Translations under genes and position numbers: made by a program
Assembly (NCBI RefSeq): GCF_029852145.1
Contig: NC_079971.1
Coordinates: forward strand, 8,797,697 to 8,861,696
DNA: 64,000 bases
Direction of reading: 5' to 3'
DNA from: Microplitis mediator
Taxonomy: Eukaryota; Arthropoda; Insecta; Hymenoptera; Braconidae
Notes under the pieces: model-generated
Seen by the model: only the letters and a program-made list of their open reading frames with translations
Databases searched by the model: none
Told to the model about the DNA's origin: nothing
Part shown: piece after piece, positions 21,837 through 33,829 of the stretch
Numbering within the stretch: position 1 is the first letter of the stretch
Layout: every line of letters begins with the position of its first letter

Positions 21837-22657
21837 TACGCTTATTCACTCTTATTTAATGTTTTTTTTTATATAAAAAAGTAATTAATCGGTAAAAAAA
21901 AAAATTTTGATAAGCTCAGCGATCATTTTACTTTCCGAAAATATGCAATAAAATCTGCCTCAGATAAAAGTGATTATTACCAATAAAAAATACGCAATTT
22001 TAGTCGAGAAACAGTGCTAAACATAAAAAAATTTCATAAAATTTTTGTCAGTACGTCATCGGACTCATCAGTAAAGCATTTTATCGTAATTAGTAACAGA
22101 CTGCTCTTAAATATGAAAAAATATAATGAAAAAAAGAAAAAGTAAATAACCACGTATTCGGAAAAAATCATGGTTTAGTATGCTACAGTTTCGGCCTAAG
22201 CACGTTATTCTTAACGTACTCTGCGTTAGACTGTATTAACGCGTTCTGCAAAAATGAATTATACACATACGCAAAAATATACTACATACATAACGATATT
22301 ACTAAGTCATTTTATAAAAATTATTTACTTTCAAGTAATAAAGACGAATTTTTATAACATCTTATTTCATTTCATTTTTCATTACTCTCTAAACATGGAT
22401 AAGTGAAAATAAGTGAATATTCACTAATTCCAAGTGCAAACCGAATCACTAATTCCAAAGTCAGAAAACATTGCACTGCAGAACTTGCTAAGCAAAGGTG
22501 TGGCTATCAGGGCCGCTTCCCTGATAGCCAAGTTGGCCGCAACTTGTTGGGAATTGACAATCTACTGCCGCAACCCGTCGCCAAGTTAACCGCAAAAGTT
22601 GGTATTTCCATAAGTTGACGGCAACTTTTCGAGAAACTTGTCGACAACTTTCAGCTT

Positions 22658-23794
22658 AGGGATGGTAAAGTCGACTTCGATTTTAATCGAAAATCGATTT
22701 TTCACTCAAAATAATCGATTTTTTACAATCGAACTATCGTCATCGAAATCGATTGATAATCGACTTCAAGCTTCCGACTTTAGTACGGTTGACGTCGCAA
22801 CAGCAGCGCACCAAAGTCCGCAGATGCTATTTTCATGCAAATGGAAAATATAAAGATGAGATCTGTTCACGCAGAGAATTTTACAGTATTTTTTGCATCA
22901 AAAATTTATACACAAATTACTATATTCATAGTAACATGAGGACAGTATGGAATTATTGTACAAATTATCAATACTGTAGAAATTTTTGAAATACATCGAA
23001 CAGAATTCACAAGGTGCATTGTAATTTTGACAAAGCAACAAGTAAAATTCATACCAACTGCATAGTCAAATTTACCAGGCTAAATCAGAATATTTAGTAT
23101 GCAGTTGGTATAAATTTTGTCTGTTGCTTTTTCAAAATTACAATGCACCTTGTAAATTCTGTTCGATGTATTTTAAAAATTTCTACAGTATCATTTGTTA
23201 CTATGATCAAAATGTCCTCATGTTACTATGACTATAGTAATTTTTCTATAAATTTTTGATGCAAAAAATACCGTAAAATTCTCTGTGTGTGATTATGCCT
23301 AATAACTTATCGCTAGTAACACATAACTGTTTACATTTTTTTAATAACTCTCTCATGACTACATATTTTTTAGTACTAATAGTCTTTTTTACCGCTGTTT
23401 GCAATTTAAATTTCCAAATAAGTTCCTGTGATTCATAACAAACACCAAATCAACAAATATGTCAAGTATAAACGATAAGTACGGAGAAATCATTTAGATC
23501 TAATAGGTTTAAGTGTTTGTTTTCGAATATTTTAAATTGTTGTTCTTGTATGTTGATATAGCTTAAAAGTATGGATATGTTGAAATAAAAGTTACAATAT
23601 AAATATAAGTTTTGAATCTTTGTCTTTTAAGTAAATTATCATATTGTATGCAATAGTTTGCTTGAATGATAGAATAACCGAAAAAATCGATTAAAATCGA
23701 TTGTGAACAACGATTAATCGATTCTTATAATTACAAAAATTACGATTAATCAAAAAATCGAAAATCGATTTTTTGAATTCCGTTTCCATCCTTA
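22658..23794. mobile_element. hAT-like MITE nested in M8
   Basis: The ends AGGGATGG and CCATCCTTA are flanked by the same TTTCAGCTT (22649-22657 and 23795-23803), an 8-9 bp target duplication as hAT elements make. Removing it rejoins the CAACTTG-word text of M8. Subterminal parts repeat AAAATCGATTTT words on both sides. Confidence 0.75.
22866..23290. repeat. Inverted repeat in the core of the nested MITE
   Basis: Arms of about 200 bp: GAATTTTACAGTATTTTTTG ... GGTGCATTGTAATTTTGA on the left is answered in inverse by TCAAAATTACAATGCACC ... ATACCGTAAAATTC on the right, with a short loop near 23080. It forms the inner hairpin of the nested set. Confidence 0.8.
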
Positions 23795-23999
23795 TTTCAG
23801 CTTGTGTAACTGTTGCCGAAAACTTGTCTACAAGTTGCTCAAAACTTGGTAACAGGTTGCGGCAGTAGATTGTCGCCAAGTTTCTCAGCAACTTGCAGCC
23901 AACTTGTAGTCAACAGTTACACAAGCTAAAAATTGTCGTCAAGTTGGTCGCAACTCAGATACACCAACTTTCTGATCAGAAACTCTGGCTATTGGGGTT

Positions 24000-25320
24000 A
24001 CTTTTTATAATTAATTATTTAACTATTTATTTTTTTCTCTTTTTTTGCTTACATTTAAGGAACTATTAAACTAATTTATTATAATAGAAAATATTGAATA
24101 AAAAATTCCCGCGGATAGAATGGGAATCTTTGCTAACGCTATCTAGCACGCTCCGATAAAAGAAGCACGTCTTCACTAACTCTGTTTATATATTTTTTTT
24201 ATATATGGCAGCCTGAAATGTAAATTTTTTAGCCTCGACAGTACATATTGTATTATTTTATAATCAAACGAATAGTAATAGAGTTGTGGTTTTTCAATCA
24301 GTTTGTCAGAACCAATTTATGGATGTATTGAAATAAAATTTAAAAGAATTAGTTTTGTTTTTCGAAAGTTATGGAGATTACAAGAAGAGTGTTACATGTA
24401 TTTTACAGGATTTTTTCTGAAAAATTCATTTTTTATCCAAATTGTGGGTTGGACCAGCTGTTCATTATTTAGAAAAATGACCATTGATGTTTTATTTGAT
24501 TGGGGTATAAAGGCCGATCTACTTTTACCAATATATTATTATTTATTTGAATAAAACTCTGACGGAACCCAGTTTATTTATTTTTAGGCGAGAGTAGAGC
24601 ATACCTACGCTCGCGCTTAAGGCATGCAATAAATATTAATTAAGTTACAAATAGTAATTCGACTATTGATAAGAATAATCTATAATTTTATAAGCCGTGA
24701 GGTAAGTTGATAAGTTTTATCATACGTTGCTGTGTTGGAATAAGTGCGGGTTCTTGCCCATTGCTCTGTCCCAGCAAAAATAAAAATTTCGTAGAGACCA
24801 GCCTAAGCCAGGGTTCAACCCGCGGATTCTGGTGGCTGCTGGTTAGAATCGCAAAGAGAAAGGCGATTTGTCTCAATATATATTTAGTGGTTGAGGTAAT
24901 ATTATAAATTATTAAAACCAACTAATTACGTTAATCAAATGTTTTATTTAACAAACGAAGTAACAAAGTAATTGTAAGTATACAGTAAATAAATATGTTT
25001 AGATGCGTGTATGCAGTCCAGCGGTCTATTACTTATTGTCTCCACGAATGAGATAGAGATGGATACATGAAAAATCGATGTTCGACTTAAACTGCCGAAT
25101 TTTGTCGATCGCATCACCCAGTAGCAAGGCTACAGAACTCCCTTTGTTTTTTTTTTAATTTAATACACGATCATTAAAGTAATGGAATATTTACAAATGA
25201 TATGAATAAATAAATAATTCAATGGATGAATATTATAAAGTAGTGAATTAGTACTTTGTAAAAAAACTTTTATGTAAAAAAAAAAATTAAATGGTGTAAA
25301 TTTTTAAATATTAAACCGGA
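24000..25320. other. AT-rich non-coding stretch beside gypsy element 2
   Basis: No gene. It lies just 3' (minus strand) of the second gypsy pol and may contain its LTR, but no second copy exists to define it. A tract at about 24780-24860 has a GGTTCAACCC-like box. The small open frames here have no recognisable domain. Confidence 0.35.
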
Positions 25321-25321
25321 C

Positions 25322-25723
25322 TCAGCGTTTTTGGGTCTCGGTTGCTGTGTTAACCGGCTGGAAGTTTGTTATCATCGTCGCGGTGTCGATTGAATTCGCC
25401 TCATAAATCGGCTTCAATCTGTCTATTGAAATGGCGATTTGTCGTCCTCGAAAATCGACAATAAAGTATTTATCGTGTCAAGTTATTACACGATATGGAC
25501 CCTCGTACGGCGGCAAGAAAAATGGTCCAACCTGGTCATTTCGTACCAGTACGTGGCTGCAACTACTAAAGTTCCTGAAACAGAAAACAGAATGCTTGCC
25601 GTAACGCGACATTTCGGCCGGTGCCAATGAATTGAAATGACGTTTTAAGGTATTGATAATATCGTGAGGTGTAGTTTTGTTACTAGGAGTGAGTAACTTA
25701 CCAGGCAAACGAATTGACTCACC
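25322..25723 (-). pseudogene. Integrase C-terminal tail
   Basis: The same frame reads ESIRLPGKLL, then VLVRNDQVGPFFLPPYEGPY. After a TGA at 25478 it continues HDKYFIVDFRG and ISIDRLKP. This is the GPY/F-like tail and terminal block of gypsy integrases. The stop appears to replace an Arg codon (CGA to TGA). Confidence 0.75.
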
Positions 25724-26119
25724 TTATACTAATTCAGCGGGGGTCGTCTGTATGTCGTTTTTCCAGACAGCGCGTAAGCCGAGCACAACGGCTGGTAATG
25801 CGTCATACCATGACTCTTGATGACACAAAAGTGCTGACTTAAACTGACTGTGTAAACGTTCAACGAGACCGTTGGCTTGCAGATGATACGGCGTAGTGTG
25901 TAGGTGTTTTATTCCGTACATTTTTAATAGCGACTGGAACAATGACGATTTGAATTGCGGACCTTGGTCCGAAGTTATGCGTTTTGGTACTCCGTGGCGT
26001 GAAATCCAGTGCAGCGATAGTACATGTGCTATCGTCTCTGCAGTTCCATTGGATAACGGGACAGCCTCAGGAAACCTCGTGAATCGGTCGATGATAGTCA
26101 GACATTGATAAAAGCCTCT
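25724..26119 (-). pseudogene. Integrase catalytic core
   Basis: It continues in the same frame after the stop: IIDRFTRFPEA, then ITSDQGPQFKS (second Asp) and HLQANGLVERLH (Glu, completing D,D-35-E), then LPAVVLGLR. It ends at a TAA (25724-25726) inside what was the ELVYG-like block. Confidence 0.82.
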
Positions 26120-26818
26120 TCACGATTTTAAAGACACTAGGTCGATGTGAATGTGCTCGAATCGTTCAGTTGGAGTTTCAAAACTGGCGATCGATGATGA
26201 CACGTGTCTCTGAATTTTATTCTTCTGACAATCGATGCAAGATTTCGCCCATTCACGGCAATCTTTATTAATTGACGGCCAGATGCATCGTTTGGAGACC
26301 ATTTTTGATGATCCTTTGATTTCGGGATGAGCTAGCGAGTGCAGTGAATTAAACACCTTCTTTCTCAGCGGCTCTGGAACATATAGACGCACTGTACCTG
26401 ACGCAGTGTCACAATTCAATGCAGGTCCGTTATCGAGTTGTATCGACTTTAAATTGAAAGCAGTTGTTTGAGGTAACAACTGCTGAAGTTCATTGTCGGT
26501 TTGTTGAGCGTCGGCAAGTTCTTGCGACGTTATAGCAGTAGATACTGCTTCGATGTGTGACAATGTATCAGCGACAATATTGTCGGTACCCGACACATGT
26601 CGAATATCGGTGGTAAATTGATCGATAAAATCGAGTCGACGAAATTGCCGAGGCGATGCTCTTTCGGTGCGCTGATTGTAAGAATGCTGAAGCGGCTTAT
26701 GATCGGTGTATATTGTAATATGCCGGCCTTCGAAAACATGCCGAAAGTATTTTACAGCCTCGTAGATGGCGTTCAACTCGCGGTCGTATGTCGATAATTT
26801 TTGAATAGACGGGGACAC
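26120..26818 (-). pseudogene. RNase H end and integrase zinc domain
   Basis: RNase H motifs YDRELNAIYEAVKYFRH, IYTDHKPL and GTDNIVADTLSHIE come first. The HHCC integrase head follows (LAHPEIKGSSK, then CIDCQKNK) and HIHIDLV, which carries the first Asp of the DDE core. A TGA at 26120 then breaks the frame. Confidence 0.82.
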
Positions 26819-26844
26819 ATTTCGATTGAAAAATGCCAGTGGTC

Positions 26845-27838
26845 GCCCTGCGGGCCAGCCCCAAAACTTCCCGCTGTTTTCGAGCTCAAGGAGCTTGAAA
26901 ACATCACTGTGAATATATTTTCGAGCTCTTCGAACTCGAAAATGCTATTACATGCGATCGTTTTCTTATGAGCTTTTCAAGATCTAACAAGTAACGTTTT
27001 ATGCTAGAGTTTAAAAGTTAAGAATCAAAAATCATTAATGAATCAGCGGCTTTTAAATTTTTATTGTCGATTATGTTCTCTGAAGTACACGTATTTAGGC
27101 AGAAATCAATGTCAGTGATTAAAATCAAGATTAGAATGAGTTTTGACTTAGGTCAGAGCAATAATATATGGAATATCAGAGAAAAACATTAAAGACTGGG
27201 TTTTTCAATTTTTTGCTGACAATATGTTTAAAACTAAGGAACAAGTTATATGACATTATCTGATGATCGGAAGAGACTATAAAGAGAAAGACTTGGCATG
27301 ATTTCAGACACATTTTAGCATATTATATTTTGATTTATCTGGAAAAAATAACATGAAATGTTATTTTTTTAACTTTTCAGCGCCGATATCTTTTGAACTA
27401 ATCAACCGATTTTGACGTTTAAGGTGGCAATCGACGCGTTTTATTGAGTTCTAGAGCTGATAAGATTTTGGAATTGATCAGATGAGTCACTTTAAAGATG
27501 ATCGAAAAGCACCGTTTTTTATCATTTCTTTCGCCAACGATATCTCTTGAACAAATTAACCGATTGAGATGGTTGAGGTAGCATTCGACGCGGTTTATAA
27601 AGTTCTAGGGCTGAATAGATTTTGAAGTCGATCGTTCAAGTCGTTTCTGAGAAATCACTAAAAAACAAAAAAAAAATTTTTGTTTTTTTCGTAATTCACC
27701 AATATTTTCGAGTCTACTCAATCAAATGATCTGAAATTTTTAGGAAAGTTGAGGGCCAACAAGCTCTTTCGATTGCCACCTCAAACATCCAAATCGATTT
27801 ATTAGTTAAAAAGTTACAAAGAGTTTACATACACACAA

Positions 27839-27931
<93 letters not shown>

Positions 27932-27965
27932 TACATACATTCGGACATCATTCTGAAAATAGTCA
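26845..27965 (+). repeat. Dispersed repeat R, copy 2, with (CA)n tract
   Basis: It starts CCCTGCGGGCCAGCCCC, the same end as copy 1 at 1965 in inverse. Tandem degenerate units of about 130-150 bp follow (27380-27720; words AACCGATTTTGA, GACGCGTTTTAT, TAGAGCTGAT). Then come a (CA)n run at 27836-27927, CATACATACAT and the end CGGACATCATTCTGAAAAT. It abuts truncated gypsy pol at 26844. Internal tandem units plus a built-in microsatellite recall Helentron/DINE-type elements, an inference only. Confidence 0.78.
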
Positions 27966-28384
27966 GAATAGCTTTCTAGGACCTCGAAACGTCGACATCT
28001 GATGAAAACTCGACTTTCGAAAATCGGGGTGAAAACAATAACTTAATTGCATTATTCACGTAGGATGTATCAATTTAATTATTTGAGCTAAGTAATGCCA
28101 TGAATTTTTCATATTTATAAGTGTATAGCAGACTAGAGGGTTAGGCTACAATCCATCAATAACTAGAGTTAAGAAGCATCAACGTGGGACATTAATTAGA
28201 CAGGTGAAGCCTTCGTAAAATAATAGTTGACCGATAAATACTGTTTTTTTTCTTCAATCTAAATTTAACCGACATTCCTATTAATGAAGACAATAGATCG
28301 TATTTCAATTACTTACTTAATTAATAATTTACAGATATTTTAAATGAGACTTTATAAATGACTATATTCGTTCGTGCATGATTA
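27966..28384. other. Non-coding spacer
   Basis: No gene, RNA or paired repeat recognised. Confidence 0.4.
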
Positions 28385-28579
28385 TATGGGGCATTCCATG
28401 CCAAATCACCGAGGTTTCGGCCCGACCCCCTTTGATTTCGCTGAAAATTTTTTATCATTTTTTACCCTACCAAAGACATTTTCCTGATTTTTTCAGAGTT
28501 TTTTACCCAACCCAAAAAAAGTTACGAATTTTTAAAAAAAAACGCTTTTTTTTTTCAAATTGCTGTAACTTTGACACAA

Positions 28580-29167
28580 CCCTAGTAGAAATGTTCAATT
28601 TTTTACTCGATTAAGTCTAGTATCTGGCTAGCGTTCATATCTAGTAACTGGCCAGCAATCTTATCCAGTAACTGGCTAGTGAAACTAGGTAAAAACTGGA
28701 AGTTGCGCCACCTATAACTGAATCGTTAACATTGGTCACACTGATGTTCTACTTATACTAGTGTATGTGTATGTTTATTTTTTCACTTTAACCTGTAAGT
28801 TGAATAATATTTAGTAAACATCAAGAAACAATACAAATAATTAACAAAAAATAAAAATTGTGTCTTTCAAAACAAAAATAATCGGTAATATATTTTAAAA
28901 AATGGATGAAGTTAAAAAAATCGACACAATAAACGAATTACGGTTGTGGACAATCAAAACAAATACTCCAGATTGTCATCTAGACGAATTATTAAAAATT
29001 TTACGAGGAGTTATCCCAGATTTGCCAATGTGTGCAAAAACATTTCATGTTATTATATTAATATTTATATTATTAATATAAAAACAATCAATTTTATTAA
29101 TGTTTCTCGTTTTATATTTAAAAATATAATGTAATAAATTAATAAATAAATTTTATAACTTTTCCGT

Positions 29168-29265
<98 letters not shown>

Positions 29266-29483
29266 GTTGTTGTTGTTATTATTATAATTTTTAATTGTAA
29301 TAAAATCAATATTTAATACTCAATAACCTCAAGATCAACAAGAGTCGCCATGTTTTATTTGCTATCTAGTAAAACTGGCCAGTTACTAGACAGTTACTGG
29401 ATATTATACTAGCCAGTTCCTAGCTTAAGTCTAGTTAAACTAGCCAGTTACTGGCCAGATACTTGATTACGTTTCTACTAGGG
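28580..29483. mobile_element. CCC...GGG element M9 (CTGGCCAG words)
   Basis: The ends are CCCTAGTAGAAA and TTTCTACTAGGG. Near both ends lie words such as AACTGGCCAGTTACTAG, and the middle has an (ATT)n run. It sits in the left arm of palindrome A; the intact right arm reads GACACAAATTGACC in inverse. The left arm reads GACACAA, element, AAATTGACC, so exactly AA was duplicated. The 904-bp element encodes no protein. Confidence 0.9.
29168..29265. repeat. (ATT)n microsatellite
   Basis: About 30 ATT units inside M9, ending in a short GTT stretch. Confidence 0.95.
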
Positions 29484-29984
29484 AAATTGACCTTTTGGCA
29501 CTTTTTTTTTTTGAAAAATTTTGTTTTTAATTGTAGTTTTCAAAAATAAAATACATAAAATTTTCCAGAAGTCACGATATATAAAATATTTCAGTTTTTT
29601 CAATAAAACCGTAATTTTTTCGAAGTCGGAAACCTTCGATTCTCAATTTTTTTGTCTCAAAAAAAACTTCAACTAAGACAGTATTTAACTCCGCCATTCC
29701 CATTTTGTGCCAACTTTCCTTTATATTTTTTTTTTTTTCGATTAAAATTAAAAAAATTTCTAAATTTGGCTTATTTTTTATGACTTTGCGCTGAAGTTTC
29801 TTTGGATTGTTTTTAAAAGCTCAGAAGTTGATTAAAATTGGACAATAACAACCGTAAAGTGTATTAGGGGCAAGAATTGATTTTTTCGGAAGAAAATTCC
29901 CAATTTTTAAATACAGTGAAACCTAAACCTACAATTAACCTTCTCACTAAGACAATTTATTGATAAACTGAGAAAAATATCGAT

Positions 29985-30075
29985 AGCCCGAACTGAGAAT
30001 CGAACCTAGACCATGTCGGTATCGCGCCGAGTGCTCTACCAGTTGAGATATTCGGTACTATACTATATTCCGTTC
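29985..30075 (-). repeat. tRNA-derived SINE head inside palindrome A
   Basis: On the minus strand ATCTCAACTGGTAGAGCA (A box) and TAGGTTCGATTCTCAG (B box) are spaced as in a tRNA, followed by TTCGGGCT. The same head occurs at 37005-37067. The anticodon loop lacks U33 and the acceptor stem is imperfect, so it is not a working tRNA gene. Confidence 0.65.
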
Positions 30076-30800
30076 AATTTGATCTAAAATTGTCTATAAG
30101 GCTATCGATATTTTTCTCAGTTTATCTATAAATTGTCTTAGTGAGATGGTTAATTGTAGGTTTAGGTTTCACTGTATTTAAAAATTGGGAATTTTCTTCC
30201 GAAAAAATCAATTCTTGCCCCTAATACACTTTACGGTTGTTATTGTCCAATTTTAATCAACTTCTGAGCTTTTAAAAACAATCCAAAGAAACTTCAGCGC
30301 AAAGTCATAAAAAATAAGCCAAATTTAGAAATTTTTTTAATTTTAATCGAAAAAAAAAAAATATAAAGGAAAGTTGGCACAAAATGGGAATGGCGGGGTT
30401 AAATACTGTCTTAGTTGAAGTTTTTTTTGAGACAAAAAAATTGAGAATCGAAGGTTTCCGACTTCGAAAAAATTACGGTTTTATTGAAAAAACTGAAATA
30501 TTTTATATATCGTGACTTCTGGAAAATTTTATGTATTTTATTTTTGAAAACTACAATTAAAAACAAAATTTTTCAAAAAAAAAAAGTGCCAAAAGGTCAA
30601 TTTGTGTCAAAGTTACAGCAATTAGAAAAAAAAAAGGCGTTTTTTTTCAAAAATTCGTAACTTTTTTTGGGTTGGGTAAAAAAATCTGAAAAAATTCAGG
30701 AAAATTTCTTTGGTAGGGTAGAAAATGATAAAAAATTTTCAGCGAAATCGAAGGGGGTCGGGCCGAAACCTCGGTGATTTGGCATAGAATGCCCCATATA

Positions 30801-33201
30801 CACTAATGGAAAAAATTAAAGGATCAAAAATAAATTCCAAATTTTTGGGCGATTTTCAACAGGCCCTAACTTTGAGAGAAATGGTCGTACAAGAAATTAA
30901 AAAAAAGGAAATTGTAGCTCCAAGTGTCTACTTTTTGGAATAGAACTTTAAAATTTTTTAGCGTTAACGGTTTTAGAGTAATCTTAGAAAAACCAGCGAC
31001 AAAAAAATTTTCAAATCCACTATGAGGATCGGATACCTTCATTATTCAGCTTTAATTTATTTTTTTATGGGCCTTGATACGTCCACTTCTCGCCGAGATA
31101 TCGGTCTTCAAATGGAAAAGGATCCCTTTGTCTTTAATCATCGATATCTCAGAAACCAATAATCGCACAGAAAGTTAATGGTGAGTTTTAAAAACTTGAA
31201 TAAATTTTCTTTAACGATTAGTCATTGCTTTTTCGAAAAAAAAAATTTTTCCTATCGTCACATGAATTTAAAAATGCAACAAAAAAAGGGCTTTTTGTGG
31301 TTTTTTAGAAAATCAAGCGCTGAAACGAAAATATTGTGGAAATCGATAATGTTAACTATGCATTTTACAGTTCAATATGTCCACAAAAACTCTACAAAGA
31401 GCCAGATCGATCCATCCAACTGTTTATTTGTTTCACTCGATCAAATTTTTGAAAAAATTAAAGGATCACGTTTGTTGCTCTGAAAAGCTCATAATCTTTA
31501 ACAAGATGAAAAAAGACATTCTTTCTGAGCTTTGTCCACAATTTTATTGCAGACAGTGCTCAAATTTCCAAAAAAGAAAAAAGTTGTTTTCCATGTCACG
31601 ATTGGAGATCGTGATGGGCGTAGGTACGAATTTCGTATAAAGGTATGAAATAAAAGGATACTTACAATGGTCAAGGACCGATCTTATGACCTGGGCTCAC
31701 GTGACCAAATGCTCGATTTATTCTACTTTATATTCAACTCGCGCCTACACAATATTGTTGAAGACAATATTGATAATACTCAAAACGATTTCCAATCTAT
31801 TAATGTGACTTAATTAAATTTCACAATCAAACGTCGAGCGGTAAACGTAAGATTTTATTATACATTGTCAATTTTGAACAATTGTAACCCTTTTGTATTT
31901 TGAGTACATTGGATCTCAAATAAAATTACTCGTGAGCATAATAATTTGAAAAACATTATTTTTAAGATAATTTTACTTTAGCAATAGAATACTAGCTTCT
32001 CGAGGCTTTTCGTCAGCCCACCTTCCTTTATCCCTTATTTTCTACCTGTTTAGCCGCTCAGACAAATAGCCAACAGTAGGGGGTACACAATCTTACGTTT
32101 ACCGCTCGACGTTTGATTGTGAAATTTAATTAAGTCACATTAATAGATTGGAAATCGTTTTGAGTATTATCAATATTGTCTTCAACAATATTGTGTAGGC
32201 GCGAGTTGAATATAAAGTAGAATAAATCGAGCATTTGGTCACGTGAGCCCAGGTCATAAGATCGGTCCTTGACCATTGTAAGTACCCTTTTATTTCATAC
32301 CTTTATACGAAATTCGTACCTACGCTTATCACGATCTCCAATCGTGACATGGAAAACAACTTTTTTCTTTTTTGGAAATTTGAGCACTGTCTGCAATAAA
32401 ATTGTGGACAAAGCTCAGAAAGAATGTCTTTTTTCATCTTGTTAAAGATTATGAGCTTTTCAGAGCAACAAACGTGATCCTTTAATTTTTTCAAAAATTT
32501 GATCGAGTGAAACAAATAAACAGTTGGATGGATCGATCTGGCTCTTTGTAGGGTTTTTGTGGACATATTGAACTGTAAAATGCATAGTTAACATTATCGA
32601 TTTCCACAATATTTTCGTTTCAGCGCTTGATTTTCTAAAAAACCACAAAAAGCCCTTTTTTTGTTGCATTTTTAAATTCATGTGACGATAGGAAAAATTT
32701 TTTTTTTCGAAAAAGCAATGACTTATCGTTGAAGAAAATTTATTCAAGTTTTTAAAACCCACCATTAACTTTCTGTGCGATTATTGGTTTCTGAGATATC
32801 GATGATCAAAGACAAAAGGATCCTTTTCCATTTGAAGACCGATATCTCGGCGAGAAGTGGACGTATCAAGGCCCATAAAAAAGTAAATTAAAGCTGAATA
32901 ATAAAGGTATCCGATCCTCATAGTGGTTAAGCAAAAAAAAAATTTTTCCACGCCCGAAGACCAAAAAAAAAAAAAATTTTTTTAAATTTGAAAATTTTTT
33001 TGTCGCTGGTTTTTCTAAGATTACTCTAAAACCGTTAAAGCTCAAAAATTTTAAAGTTCTATTCCAAAAAGTAGACACTTGGAGCTACAATTTCCTTTTT
33101 TTTTATTTCTTGTACGACCATTTCTCTCAAAGTTAGGGCCTGTTGAAAATCGCCCAAAAATTTGGAATTTTTTTTTGATCCTTTAATTTTTTCCATTAGT
33201 G
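30801..33201. mobile_element. Palindromic element B, 2.4 kb (TA-flanked)
   Basis: CACTAATGGAAAAAATTAAAGG at 30801 is mirrored at 33180-33201, and TA flanks both sides. Arms of about 1.06-1.1 kb are near-identical inverted copies separated by a spacer of about 230 bp (31860-32090). Open frames occur as mirror pairs (31178-31483 with 32460-32765; 31377-31640 with 32303-32566). They have no known domain and are best seen as by-products. The ends and TA target fit a Tc1/mariner-type non-autonomous element. Confidence 0.88.
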
Positions 33202-33269
33202 TATTATTATACGAAATTAATTTTCATCGGGACATATAAGATTTTTATTACTTGAAGTTCATACGAAGC

Positions 33270-33540
33270 ATACTTCTTAAGTCAATCTCTTAGGTCAACG
33301 AGTACTGGATCAAACTTTCAAGCGCGAGGTCCAGGGTTTGAATCCTTCACAGGCCCGAATTTTTTTTTATTTTTATAGAAATAATTATATATAGTTATAA
33401 ATTAATATATAGAATTATATGTTGCCATATTTAAATATAATTTTTTTCCTGGATGGGCATGAACAGACATGAACAAACCTGATCAGCTCTAATTAGCCCG
33501 GTCATTTTTCAGGCCTGATCATTTTTTTCCGGGGTGAGAC
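33270..33540 (-). repeat. Reverse copy of the tRNA-like/CATG-rich composite
   Basis: It has the same parts as 10495-10850 but reversed: tRNA-like head (33280-33360, B box GGGTTTGAATCC), AT-rich tract, GGGCATGAACAGACATG words, and the end TTTTTTTCCGGGG. Two copies of the same arrangement suggest the tRNA-like part and the CATG part travel together. Confidence 0.65.
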
Positions 33541-33829
33541 TTGGCTTGGTTCAGCCTTGAACCAGGTTGGTCTATGGGTATTTGAAAATTCTTTTCAGTT
33601 AGCATACTATTTAGCAGTTTATATATCTCTATTAGTAGTTGAAAGTAACTTCTTGATTGTTCAGCTATGCAAATTCCCAGTTAGATATTCGGATTGCACT
33701 ATCATGAAAAAGAAGTAAGCATTTGTTTTCTACTTACATTGTAATACTTATATTCATTGAATATTTTGATGTAGTGTTCAGGTTTATTGTGTAATTTCTA
33801 TATTATTTATGTAATTTTTCTTATCATAC

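Larger units (their letters stand above)
22519..23997. mobile_element. CCC...GGG element M8 (CAACTTG words)
   Basis: The left end is CCCTGATAGCC and the right end the inverse of CCCCAATAGCC, with TT on both flanks (22517-22518, 23998-23999). Both outer parts consist of CAACTTG/CAAGTTG words (for example GCCGCAACTTG, AAGTTGGTCGCAACT). A second element (22658-23794) is inserted in the middle and accounts for most of its 1479 bp. Confidence 0.78.
25322..26844 (-). mobile_element. Second Ty3/gypsy element, 3' pol only
   Basis: One minus-strand frame runs from 26843 to a final TGA at 25322-25324 and is interrupted by only three stops (26120-26122, 25724-25726, 25478-25480). It encodes the end of RNase H, the integrase and a C-terminal tail. 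The 5' side is cut exactly where dispersed repeat R begins at 26845; RT, protease and gag are absent. It differs in sequence from the 3-8 kb element; CsRn1-like is possible. Confidence 0.85.
28385..30798. mobile_element. Palindromic element A (TA-flanked)
   Basis: Left arm 28385-28579 plus 29484-29990 mirrors right arm 30080-30798 almost base for base, starting ATGGGGCATTCCATGCC and ending GGCATAGAATGCCCCAT. TA precedes and follows. The left arm is interrupted by element M9. The centre holds a tRNA-derived SINE, part of whose body lies in both arms. No coding capacity. Confidence 0.85.

Noticed and set aside
21514..21876. Reading frames of 80-110 codons on both strands
   Set aside because: Produced by the CACGGTGGA words of element M7; no gene.
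31178..31640. Paired open frames in palindrome B as genes
   Set aside because: They are mirrored at 32303-32765 because the arms are inverted copies; the composition is Phe/Lys-rich and low in complexity, with no domain.
33720..33790. Next cadherin exon after 33830
   Set aside because: A donor-like GTAAGT is present, but reading on from exon 8 in phase meets a stop after four codons.
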